Translations under genes and position numbers: made by a program
NCBI GenBank assembly: GCA_905221605.1
Contig: CAJNDS010000517.1
Location: 56,604-120,603, forward strand
Origin: Symbiodinium natans
Taxonomy: Eukaryota; Sar; Dinophyceae; Suessiales; Symbiodiniaceae
DNA length: 64,000 bases
Direction: 5' to 3'
Notes under the pieces: generated by a model
Told to the model about the DNA's origin: nothing
The model's input: only the letters and a program-made list of their open reading frames with translations
Databases searched by the model: none
Part shown: one piece after another, positions 1 through 10,397 of the stretch
Numbering within the stretch: position 1 is the first letter of the stretch
Layout: each line of letters starts with the position of its first letter

Positions 1-3000
1 CCACGACATGGCCTTTGCTGCGCTGTGGTCGGCCCCCGGCAGTGCCTCGAATTGCCGTTGCTACACCTCCTGTAATGGTGGGTCCCCCACCACGAGCTGG
101 CAAACCGTTGTTTATCACAGCATTCCAGATACTTCCGGGCCAGTGCTGCCTTGGGGCGTGCGTGAGGTGGTTGTGCTGGCAGTTGTGCAGGACTTGAACT
201 GCACGCAGGCACCAGACTGCAATGCTCTGCACCGAACCCCTTGCAGCGAAGGCAATGCCAACCACCTGTGCGGGGCCTGCCTTGACAATTATGCAGGGGA
301 GGTCGCTCCAAGTGTGGCGCCGTGTAGCCGTCAGCCTGTCAGGGAGTGCCTGACGAATGACTGGGCCGACTGGAGCTCGTGCTCCAGGACGTGTGGCATT
401 GGGTGGTTGACCCGTTCACGGCTCATCACGCAGTACCCTGATGAAGGCGCCGACGACTGCCCGGCTCTGGAGGAGCGCAGGCGATGCAACCTCGCTCGCT
501 GCGATTCTCTCGCGCCCTTCTGCGCCAGTGGTGTAGCTGAGAATGCCTCTGAGAGCACCCCTAGCCCGCCGCTGAGAAGACTTTCAAGCCGCTCTCGGTC
601 TCGCCGTTCTCGCTTTTCGATCAGCCCCCAGACGCACCCCACGCCGCAAAGTTCACGGAGGCTGCAAGATGAAGTCTATCTGGAGAGACTGATGGATCAA
701 ATGAGGCAGACAGCTACATCTTTGCCACGTGAAGTCGCACGGTCCACAGACCAGGTTTGTGACATCTCGCAAGAAGGAACAGCCTCCTGGAAGAAGGTAT
801 CCGATGACAACTTGCCTGAGCAAGGCCTCCAGGGCTGCCCAGGCAAGTTCTACTTGAAGTACATGCGTGCGCAGTGCATCAGCACTGGTTCCAATGCTCA
901 GTGCAGCAGTGCCTCGGATGGCTTGGATCCAGGATGCTACATGGTGTACTGTTGCGAGCCGTGTGCTAAAGATTGCCAGCAGTGCTTGGGTCCACGTGCC
1001 AAGGATTGTATTCTTTGTATTTCTGGCAAGCTGCTTTACACTCATGCAGATGGGCGCCGGGAATGCATCAAATCTGATACCTGTGCGAAGTTGGGCTGTC
1101 ACCGTCCCACAGCTGATGGGAGGTGCGAGAGGGATACAAAGCGATGGGATTGTGATACAGATGAAGCGACCAGCCCATCCGAGATGGATGAAGATAGCTG
1201 CGCTCAAGTTGCTTCAGTGCCAAAAGAGCCTCGGCTCTGTCCGGAGGAGCCATCGACGGTTTGTGCCTTCGATGGATCAAGTAAGCTCTGCTTCTATGAT
1301 GCAAAGTGCAGCGACGAAGTTGGCCCAAGTACCCTGCAGATCGGCTGCGGCGCCGGGGGCTTTCCAAATTGCAGGTGGTGTGGGTTTGAGGATTATGGCA
1401 AATGCCCTGAAGTGACCTTGGCACGAAGGTTGGCTCGGAGTGCAGGAAGTCGAAGAAGACGCGCCGGTGCTCAAAATGAGCGAAATGCCAAGAAGTTTCT
1501 CGCAGCAAAATCCATCAACAAATTGAAGCGGCATGGGGCAGCAAAGATCATGGAGATGGCTTCACCTCATATCGAAGCGTTCCTTCGAGAAAAGATAAGG
1601 AATCCTTTGGTGGAGATGCTAAAATCGTCCATACAGCATACCTTCAGCCAGACTATTCTTTCCATTCCTTCTTCATTTGCGCAAGCAGTGCAAAAACTGA
1701 TTCCAGCCGTGTTTCCAAGCACACAACTCCCAGACACTGAGCAGTTCCACAGTCAATTGCAGCAACATATCGAGATGCATTTCAGGCAGGCTTTGGAGAA
1801 GCATCGCGATTCACTGTTTGCAGCTGCGAGCTCCTTGATACCAGCAACAAACTTGGCCGGTGATTCCGAGGAGATCGCCAGAGTCCGGTCCGTGTACTCG
1901 CGTGTGCAGTCGAGGTCAGTGCCTTTGATGGAAGCATCTGTAAGCACTGCGCTGAGATCGGTTTTGAGACAAGCCGGGGCGTCGGCAGCCAGCTGGCTGA
2001 CAACCCGTGCCCAAGCAACCCAGCTAGTGTCGGAAGCCTGGGAAGGGCTTCGCAGCGTTTCCACGGAGGAAAGCATGTCCGAGGTTGCGTCAGAAGTGGC
2101 CGAAACAGTTCGCAAGACGCTGTATGCTGAGCTGAGCAGGACACTAGAGGTGGAAGTGCTGAGCATAATCAACCAGGAGCTTCTCGTGGTGGAGCAGTCT
2201 GCCCAGGATGAGGTCAGGACTGCCGTGCATTCTTTGTTGCCTGGAGCCTTCGGAGAAGAGTCTGCAGAGCAACGGCTTCACCGGGTAGTGAATCATTCCA
2301 CGCAGACTTTGCAGCAGCGCAGCGCTGCATTGCTGCAGGCAAGCGTCCGATCAGCTACGCAAGCATCAGCGTCCGGGGCGAGCGCAAGCCTTGCGAAGCC
2401 TGTGGAGGATCTGCTTATGGCAGCAACGAACAGCTTGAGTGGGATGCTGCGAACTGGCGCGGTGTCTCTCGGTAACCTCTTCGGGATCGACGTGGCGGAC
2501 AAGTTCGATGAGGTCATGGAGCCTCTGCAGCGCCAGGTGCAGCTGTTTATTCATCAGCTTCTTTCTGGCAGTGCATCTGCTCTGGCTTCCAGCATCACGA
2601 GTGGGCTGGAGGACATGGTGCGTGAGTCTGTAGAAAAGATAGGCAGCGTGATTGCCACGGAGGTGCAAAGCCTAGTTACCGACCTGCAGAAGCATGCCAA
2701 GAATGAGGCCAAGAAGGCCCTCGGCAGGAAAGGCGCCAATATTTTCAAGGCACTTATGCGAGCCGCAAAGAGCAGCATTAAGCAGTTGCCAAAGCAGATC
2801 AAGAAGCGCCAGATTCTTTCCAAGGTCTGGAGCACGGCCAAGGCCGAAATTCGAAGCATAACTACACGGCTCAAGGGCGTGCTGCGCAACGCCGTCGCAG
2901 CTGTGAAGACAGCGGCTGGGCAGGCAGTGCGAGACCTCAAACAGGCGCTGAGCACCGCCGGGCAAGATGGGGCCATCCAGCTGATGATGTACCTGGCAGC

Positions 3001-6000
3001 GCGGGTCGTCTCCGCCACGCTCTCGCCTCTGATTCTCCAGCCCGTGGATGCAATTTTGCAGTCCGAGCTGCTCAATGATGCCTTACAGGCCGTCTCAGCT
3101 CGGCTGTCGGAGACCGCAGGAGGACTAGGTGTCGTACCCGATCTGTCTTCCCTAACGCAGGCTGATATTGATCCAGAGCTTTTAGTTGCCAGCGGCCTCG
3201 ACCGCGCATTGAGCGATCTTGAAGGGCGGTCGCAGGCAGCCCAGCATTTGTTGGAGAATCTCCCGCAACCGCAGGACTTGGTCACAGAGTTGAGATCTTG
3301 CATTGGCAGCAAGTCCGAGAGCATGGAGGCTGAGGTGAGCAACATACTAGTACAGATAGCATCCAGCTTCGCATTTGGGCACTTGCAGAAACATTTCACG
3401 GGCACCCACAAGGAAATTCTCCAAAGGCACGCCAGTAAGGCGCCCGTGGATTTCCGCGGTGCCGTCAGCTCGGTGGCCCTTGTCCTGAGGCACAACCTGG
3501 AGACCTGTGTTGAGGGCTTGATCTCGGCAGAGCTTGTGAAGTACTCCGCGCAGGCCTGGGCTGCGGCCCGCGTCGCAGTGGAAACGTGCACGGCGATCCC
3601 GCCAGTATTACACCTCAAGTTCGAGCGAGTTAAACAAGAGCTGACCAGAGATGGCATGTTCACCACTGGCAACCTGCTGGTGTGGAACATGTCCAGCAAT
3701 ACTCAGCTAATGTCCCTCGAGTTTGTTGAAGCTGGGTGGTCATCTAGACTTCCTGCAGGGGACTACGCCGCCACGGTGCAGCCAAAGACCGCAGGCACCT
3801 GCGGAACACAAGCCTTGGCGCTGGAGATGGTTCCTGGGCGCACAGACCCTTGGATCGCATGTGGGACTCTAGTGAAGCAAGCTGGCAATGACTCCATTCT
3901 GGTTGCAGAGAGGGTGCAGTTTCAGTCCCCGCTCGCCACCGTGATCGGCTCGCAGAATGCGCTGAGTGGAGTGCTTGAACTGGCGCTGCAGCATCCAGGC
4001 GAGGTTCTGGTGTCAATCCAAGACGAGCCCAAAAACTCCCCAGACTGGAGTCAGAGCACCGAAGAGCAGTTTTTCAGGCTCGCCTTCGGCGCCTACGCGT
4101 CACAGACTGCAGATGCCAGTGAAAAAACACACGCGGCACAGGGCTGGGCTTTGCTCTTGGACCTTTGTGGCGAAAGCTACTGTGCCTACGTTTCGGCACA
4201 GGGCAGCCGGTGCGTGATCGCCTTCGGAGGCCCCGTGGAAGTCACTGAGTGGGCAGGGGAAGGCAGCTTCCAAGACATGGAATCTGTGTTGCTGGGATCG
4301 AAGCAGAGGCCTGCGCGATTTTCGACCACCGGTTCCTTTGTGCACGCTGGCGCCTTGGAGATTTTTGAGGACATCAAGAGGGCACCCTCGTGGGAGCAAT
4401 GGCGCCTGCTGTCTGGTTCTTCCGGCCGTTGTCACGAAGTGTACTTTGTTGGGCATGGCCTGGGTGGTGCAGCAGCAGTGCTCCACGGCCTGGACCACCC
4501 GTGGCCAATGTTGGTTCGGCTCAGGACCTACGGAGCACCTCGGCTCTTCAATGCGTCCGTCACCTCTGGTCTCGGTTGTGCATCCTGGCGATACTGGCTG
4601 CAAGATGGAGGCTGTGAGGATCCCATCTCACATCTACCCACAGCACTGCAGCACGGCCCGGCCAATAGTGTTCCCCTTGTCCGCAATGGCCCCTTGAGTC
4701 CGCTCTCAGGCGGCTGCAACAGAACCACCTCCTCGCCGCCCGAACCCTTAAGAAGCCAGTGCCGCGGTCTCCACCTTCCAGAGATGTACCTGGCAGCTTT
4801 TCACAACTTCGAGGCCACCTGCGAGGAAGAGAGCCGTGGGCAGGTGCTCCTCCTCACTGCTGTTTACGTCAATGAGAACCGCGGGGCCAGTGTGATCTTC
4901 CCCGGGGACACTTTGCGCGTGGCCTGGAAGGCCTGCAAGGTGCCAACCGTGAAGATCTCAGTGATCTCGGCAGTCTCTTCGGATTCTTCGGCTGGACGCC
5001 CGACAGAGGTTGTGCAGTGGTTGGCGGATGCACGGGCCAAGGAGTTCTCTGTGCTGTGGGCTACAGGCTTTCTGCAATCTGGCGCAGGCGCCCGATACCG
5101 CATCCAGCTGAAAGCTGTGGACCGCACAGCCTGGGCCGGCCTGGCCGCGAGCGGCAGCGGCACGGTGGCCTCTCGCTGGTTCCAGGCACCCCACTCGAAG
5201 TGCTCCATGTCCGGTGCTGCGGTGGGGTTGGACACAGATTTCTCTTTGAGGTTCACCCAGGAAGTGTCCGGCATTCTGCGTTCGCAGGCCGAAGAGTACC
5301 TCGTCCGCAAGCTAGAGGAGACCCTTGGCCCACTGCTTCCCGTGCCTGTCGCCAGCTTGCTAGCGATGGCTTCCGGGTCTTCTGATTCTGCAGAGACTCT
5401 TTTTGTGGCCCTCAATTCCCGGGAGAAGCTGGGAGAGCTTGTGAGGTTGGTGCCGGTGGTCATGCGGCGGGGCCACCCGGTGTACTCGGAGCTGAAGCTG
5501 GTGGCAGGCATCTTCGGCTTGGATCTCGTGGCTGTGATCAAGCAGCTGCTCCTGCAAGCGCTTTCTGTCATGGGAGCACCCGAGCAGGCGCGTGCTGCTG
5601 TGGACAGTTGGGAGCCCCGGGATGAGGAGCTGGACGAGCTGTTGCGACTCATCAGAAGCCTGAGATCGCCCGGCCACCCCACTTTCAATGACCTGGATCT
5701 CCTTGCCAGAATCCTTGGCCTGGGGCCTGCAGAGGACTTGATCTTGGGGCTCGCAAAGAACGTGCTGCTTGCCGCTCTGGGCCCTGTGCTGCCTGAGTCC
5801 ATCCGGGACAAAGTGCAACAGGCGGACATCCGGGCGGAACATGTAGAGCTTCTGCGAGAAGCGGTCGCGAGTTTCCGGCAGCCTTGGCAACCCAGTTTGG
5901 AAGACCTTTCACGGCTAGCCGAAGCCTTGAACCTGAAACTCGCGGACTTGCTGCTGCCTCTGCTGGCCATCTTCTTGGAAGCTTCTCAGGTGCCATCAGC

Positions 6001-9000
6001 TCCGCTATACGAGAAGATTGCGACGGAGGAGGCCTTGGCTTCAGCCTTGCAAGACGAGGAGGTCCAGGTCGCCCTGACCCTGACCCTGCAGCGTGGATAT
6101 CCCAGCTACTCTGACCTGCAGGCCTTGGCGGCCTTCTTTGGCTTGGACCTTTTGGGAGACTTGGTGAAACCTTTCTTCAGCTCAGCCCTCCGCAAGTCCG
6201 GTCTGAGCCCGGAGGTCATAGAGGCGATGGAGGCTGCGGAGGCGGATGCCAGGCCCAGGGCACTGCGCGAGGCCGCAGATGCGGTGATGCGCGAGCGGCG
6301 CCTGAGCTATCGTAGCATGAGGCTTTGCATCAGCGCCTTTGGCTTGGAGGCGCACCTGGCAGCTTTCCTCAAGCCTGCCGTTCTGGAGGTCCTCTCAGCG
6401 GTCATTGGCGAGTTGCCCAGTGGCTTGCGGCAAGCCATCAGCGCCGGCATTGAGGGCAGCGACATGGAGTTGGCCTACCAAGCCTACCAGGCCCTGGACG
6501 CCATGATCGAGCGAGGCTTGCCCAACGCTTCCGAGCTCCTTCATCTGGCATCTGCCCTGGGATTGGAGCCCCTGCGCCTGCTCACACCACTGCTGGCTCA
6601 CTTTCTTTCAGCTGCAGGAGTGCCAAGCGACATGCTCGATGCCATCCACGCACATGGCACACTAGCGTCTGAGACCATGCGGCAGTTGCAGTCTCGTTTC
6701 GATGCCGTGATGGCCCGGAAGTGCGCAGACCTGGACGACCTCACTGCCATTGCGGAGATCTTCGGCTTGCAGCAGCCTGACGACCTCCTCTTGAAGATGA
6801 TCTCGCGCGTGCTTCAGACCCTTGGAGCGTCATCAAAACAGGTGGAGGTCATCAGAGACATTTCCATCACTGCGGAGGCGGTGCAGGCCATAAACAACAT
6901 CATCTGTTCGCTTCCCACAATTCCCACATATGAGGCGGTGAAGGGGGCCATCCAAGCGTTAGGCCTCGAATTGCACGAGTTCCTCAGGCCATTGCTTCGG
7001 GCCGCACTCATGCAGCTGGGCCTGTCGGTGCTCTATTCAGCCCTGGGCGACGCGGAGCCGGAGCCTCAAAAGCTTGGTGGCGCCCTGGACCTCGTCCAGG
7101 AGGCAATGTCTGGAGGCCCCATGAACGTGCCTGAACTGGCCGAGGCCTTCGGGCTACAACTGGAGGCTTTGCTGAAGCCGTTGCTTGTGTCCCTACTGCA
7201 GGCAAGGGCGCCAGAGGAGCTGGTCATTGCAGTGGAGCAGGCGGATGACCTAGGACCCCTGCAAGTCTTGCTGCCTGCCATTCTCGAGCGCAATCTTACC
7301 TTGCGGTCTTCAGACCTTCAGAACCTTGCTGAGACTTACGGGCTCAATGCTGACCATGTTCTGAAGCACCTGGCTGTGTGGATGCTGAGGGTGGTGGGGG
7401 CGCCTCCGGACACTGTGGAGGCCTTGGAGCAATCAGCGTTGCCGGCAGAGGCTGACCGCTCCAAACTGCGGAACGCCCTCGACGCCGTGCTGCGTCGCGG
7501 CTACCCGAACCACGTGGACTTACAGGAGATCGCCGAGCAGTTAGGGTTGCAAGACTTGCTACAGAGAGTGCTGGATCGGTTCTTCGGCGAAACCGCTGCC
7601 GCCACACTGGTCAGCCGGCTGCAGGATTTGCAGAGTCGGCGCAGCAGCTTCCAGGAGCTATCCCAAGCCTTGCCAGCAGTGCAGGAGCGTGGCTATCCCA
7701 CCGTCTCCGATGCAGCTATTCTTGCAGATGCTCTGGGCTTCGATGCCGCGTGGGCAGAGCAACTGCTGAAGCCATTGCTTGTGAAGGCGCTTGAGGCTCT
7801 GGGGGTCCCTGCTGGCGTGACCTCCCTGGTCCAACAGCTGGATGCCCCCACCGAGCTCATTGCTGTCCTCGAGAGCATCGCCCGCCGCGGCTACCCGTCA
7901 GAGCCGGAGTGGAACGAGCTGGCGGCATCCTTGAACGTCAGTGCGGAAGATCTCATGAAGCCTTGGCTTGAAGAGGTCTTTGTGAAGCTGGCATCAAGCA
8001 GATCGCTCCTATCCCTGCCAAGCCAAACCGTTGCAGCTCTGCAGCTCTCAGAGCCCATCTTGCCGCTGCTGCCACCGCTCTTCGAGCTCGTTCCCGGCTT
8101 ACTTCGAAGGGGGTATCCCACACTCGCCGACCTCGATGCCCTGGCCGCCGCATTTGGGATAGATCTCGCCGAGGATGTGGTGAAGCCGGTGCTCGTGGCC
8201 GCTCTGCGAAAGGCCGGGGCTCCGGCCGACCTTTCCCAGAAGGTGGAGGCCGCCACAATGGAGCCGGAAGACCTTGAATCCCTCGCAGAAACGGTGGAAG
8301 GCATCTTTCACAGGGGTTTGACAGTGTCCGACCTCGTGTCCATTGCTGAAGTCTGTGGTGTGGACGCTGCCGAGGAGATCCTGAAGCCTACCCTCGAGGC
8401 CCTCGTGTCCAGGGCCGGTGTGCCGGAAGAGGTGCTGGCACAGCTGAGAGCGGCGCAGCTCCAAGTGCATCTTCTAGAGAACATCACATGGCTGACAACG
8501 GGCCAGCCCAGCCCCAGCGATTTCCTGGCGCTGGCGGATGCTTTCGGATTGAAGTGGCAAGACTTACTGGCACCGGCGCTGGTGGCTTCGTTGCAGGCGG
8601 CTGGCTTGCCAGACAACGTCACCAAGCTGCTCGAGAGTGAGAATTCTTTTGGAGACATGCCGCCAGAGCAGATCTTCGAGCTGGGACAGCTCCTGGCTGG
8701 GCGGCCTACGCTTGGCAACTTGGCAAGCTTAGCTGAGATCCTCGGACTCCAGCTGCCCTCCATGATCCTCCCGCTCTTCTGCACCGCACTGCGCAAGGCT
8801 GGCTTGCCAGCAGAGGCCACCTCCTCACTGCAGAGCGCGCTGGCTTCCCTTGAGCTGCAAGACCTTCTGGAGGCACAAGCCCTGGCAACCAGGCTGCTTC
8901 GCAGAGGCGGCTTGTCTAGCTTCCTCGATGTCGAGCACCTGATGGAGCTGGCCCGCCGTGCTGGCTATGACCTTGACTTCGCCCTTGACCTAGCCAGGCC

Positions 9001-10397
9001 CTTTGCCTACACAGCACTGCGAAGCGCAGGCGCCACCGAAGCTCACTTGGCCCTCATGCAGGACGTGGACATGCAGATGGTGGAGGACCTGCGTCAGGTC
9101 TTCAGCCGCATCTGGCACAGCGGCTCCGCAAGCTTTGCTGATCTCCGGGTGCTTGCTGCGGCTTTCGGCCTGGACACGTCCCTGCCAGTCTTGCTGGCCG
9201 CAGGCCTCAAGGAGGCTGGCCTGGCGGCAGGCACGGCTGCTGCCCTGGCCGAGGTCCTGGCAGCTGCGCAGCTTCCACACCAAGCCGCAGCTTTTGTTGG
9301 CAACTTGAGCCAGATCGCGGAGGGCGAGGGGGGCTTGGAGTTCGAGGACTTGGACCTCCTGGGCAGGTCTGTGGGATTGTCTGCCGAGACACTGCTGAAT
9401 GCATCCCTTGCCTCCATCCTCGAAACCGTCGGCCTGCCAAGCCTGGCACAGGAGGTTCAACACCAGCCCTTGCAGCGCGACGCTTTCTCGGAGATCCTGC
9501 CAGCGCTCAAGAGCTCCTTGAAGGGCAGCCTCGGCTTGGAAGACTTCCGGTCCTTGTCACAGATCTGGGACGTGGAGCGCATGCTCAAGCCGCTCGCTGC
9601 AGCCGCCTTGTCGAGGGCCGGCGCTTCGCCCGAGTTGCTTCAAAGGGTTTGGGCTACGAACCTCACGGAGGATGCCTTGAAGCTCTCCAGGCTGTCAGAG
9701 AATCTCCAGCCCCTCCTCCCGGTCGACGCACAGCCCACCGGGGACAACGTCTCCATCATCCCGGCCCCGTTTCAGCTCCCGTTTCGCTTTTTGGAAGCTG
9801 TCGCCGATGCTTTCGGCTTGAAGCTCGTTGAAGATGTGCTGTCGCCGCTGCTGGCAGCACTGTTGCAGCAAGCCGGCTGCTCGAATGTGGCGCATGTGTT
9901 GCCGGCTGTCCTGGAGTCCCTTGAGCAGGAACAGCTGACAAAGCTCCACGACCTCCTGTCGGGCCTCGAGGCCACGTTCTCCAACTCCGATGCTCAGTCC
10001 TTGGCGGAGCTGCTGAACTTGACACAGTCGGGCTTGCAACGTGAGGTGCTGGTTCCAATGATCCGCACCCTGTTGGCCCAATTCGGGATGCCAGCCACAA
10101 TGGTGGGTGAGATGGAGCGCCGTCTTGTTCGGGCAAGTGTTTCCCAGACGGCCGATGCCCTGCAAGCCCTTCGGCAGCTGGAGCCTTCGGCCCTGTCAGT
10201 TGACAGGCTGGACTTGAAGAGTTTGGCGGATGTTTTTGGCTTGAGCGTCTGGCAGGACGTGGCGCTGCCGCTGCTGGCCGAGTACCTGCGCCAAGCAGGG
10301 CTGCAACCACACCTGGTCGCAGCCGTTCGCCGAGCCAGTGTCGCTGAGCAGGAGCACGAGAACTTGGCCCTAGCAGCTGAGGAGCTCCTGAGCAGAG
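1..10397 (+). CDS. Gene A, first visible exon: giant mosaic extracellular protein (5' part outside window)
   Basis: Open from base 1 (codons start at base 2). The Met at 8 is internal, because the paralogue at 35-48 kb continues about 900 codons further upstream. In order I see a WSC/PAN-like cysteine region (about 1-130), an EGF-like cysteine cluster (205-330), a thrombospondin type 1 repeat (354-505; WADWSSC...CGIGW), furin-like cysteine regions (835-1410), a long helical part (1480-3640), a class-3-lipase-like domain (4090-4840), a beta-rich domain recalling Kre9/KNH (4840-5190), then about 24 copies of a ~70-residue helical repeat to the exon end. The exon ends in ...LSR G|, where the repeat is cut by an intron and resumes at 10559. 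The role is inferred to be a secreted or surface scaffold. The lipase-like domain lacks its serine. Compared with gene B it is nearly identical from 1860 on, except 2540-2790, and strongly diverged at 530-1850. Confidence 0.85.
4090..4840 (+). other. Lipase class 3-like domain in gene A, nucleophile Ser replaced by Gly
   Basis: The order of motifs matches the fungal-type class 3 lipase fold: an IAFGGP strand (the family's V-A-F-R-G-T), VYFVGHGLGGAAA (the nucleophile elbow G-H-S-L-G-G), TYGAPRLFN, then DPISHLP with a candidate catalytic Asp (codon 4619) and GLHLPEMYL with a candidate His (codon 4772). The elbow serine is Gly (GGC at 4457-4459), so ordinary serine-lipase chemistry is not expected. 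Gene B has the same Gly. Family assignment rests on motif order only. A non-catalytic binding role is an inference. Confidence 0.75.

Noticed and set aside
8-10. ATG at base 8 as the start of a gene
   Set aside because: Gene B continues the same frame about 900 codons upstream of the matching position (37,898), and the codons before base 8 are open.
2554-3699. Long minus-strand open frames opposite the exons (also 4864-5970, 40183-41589, 42757-43866)
   Set aside because: They are antisense to strongly supported exons in GC-rich codons, occur in parallel in both copies, are Ser/Ala/Arg-rich and show no domain pattern.
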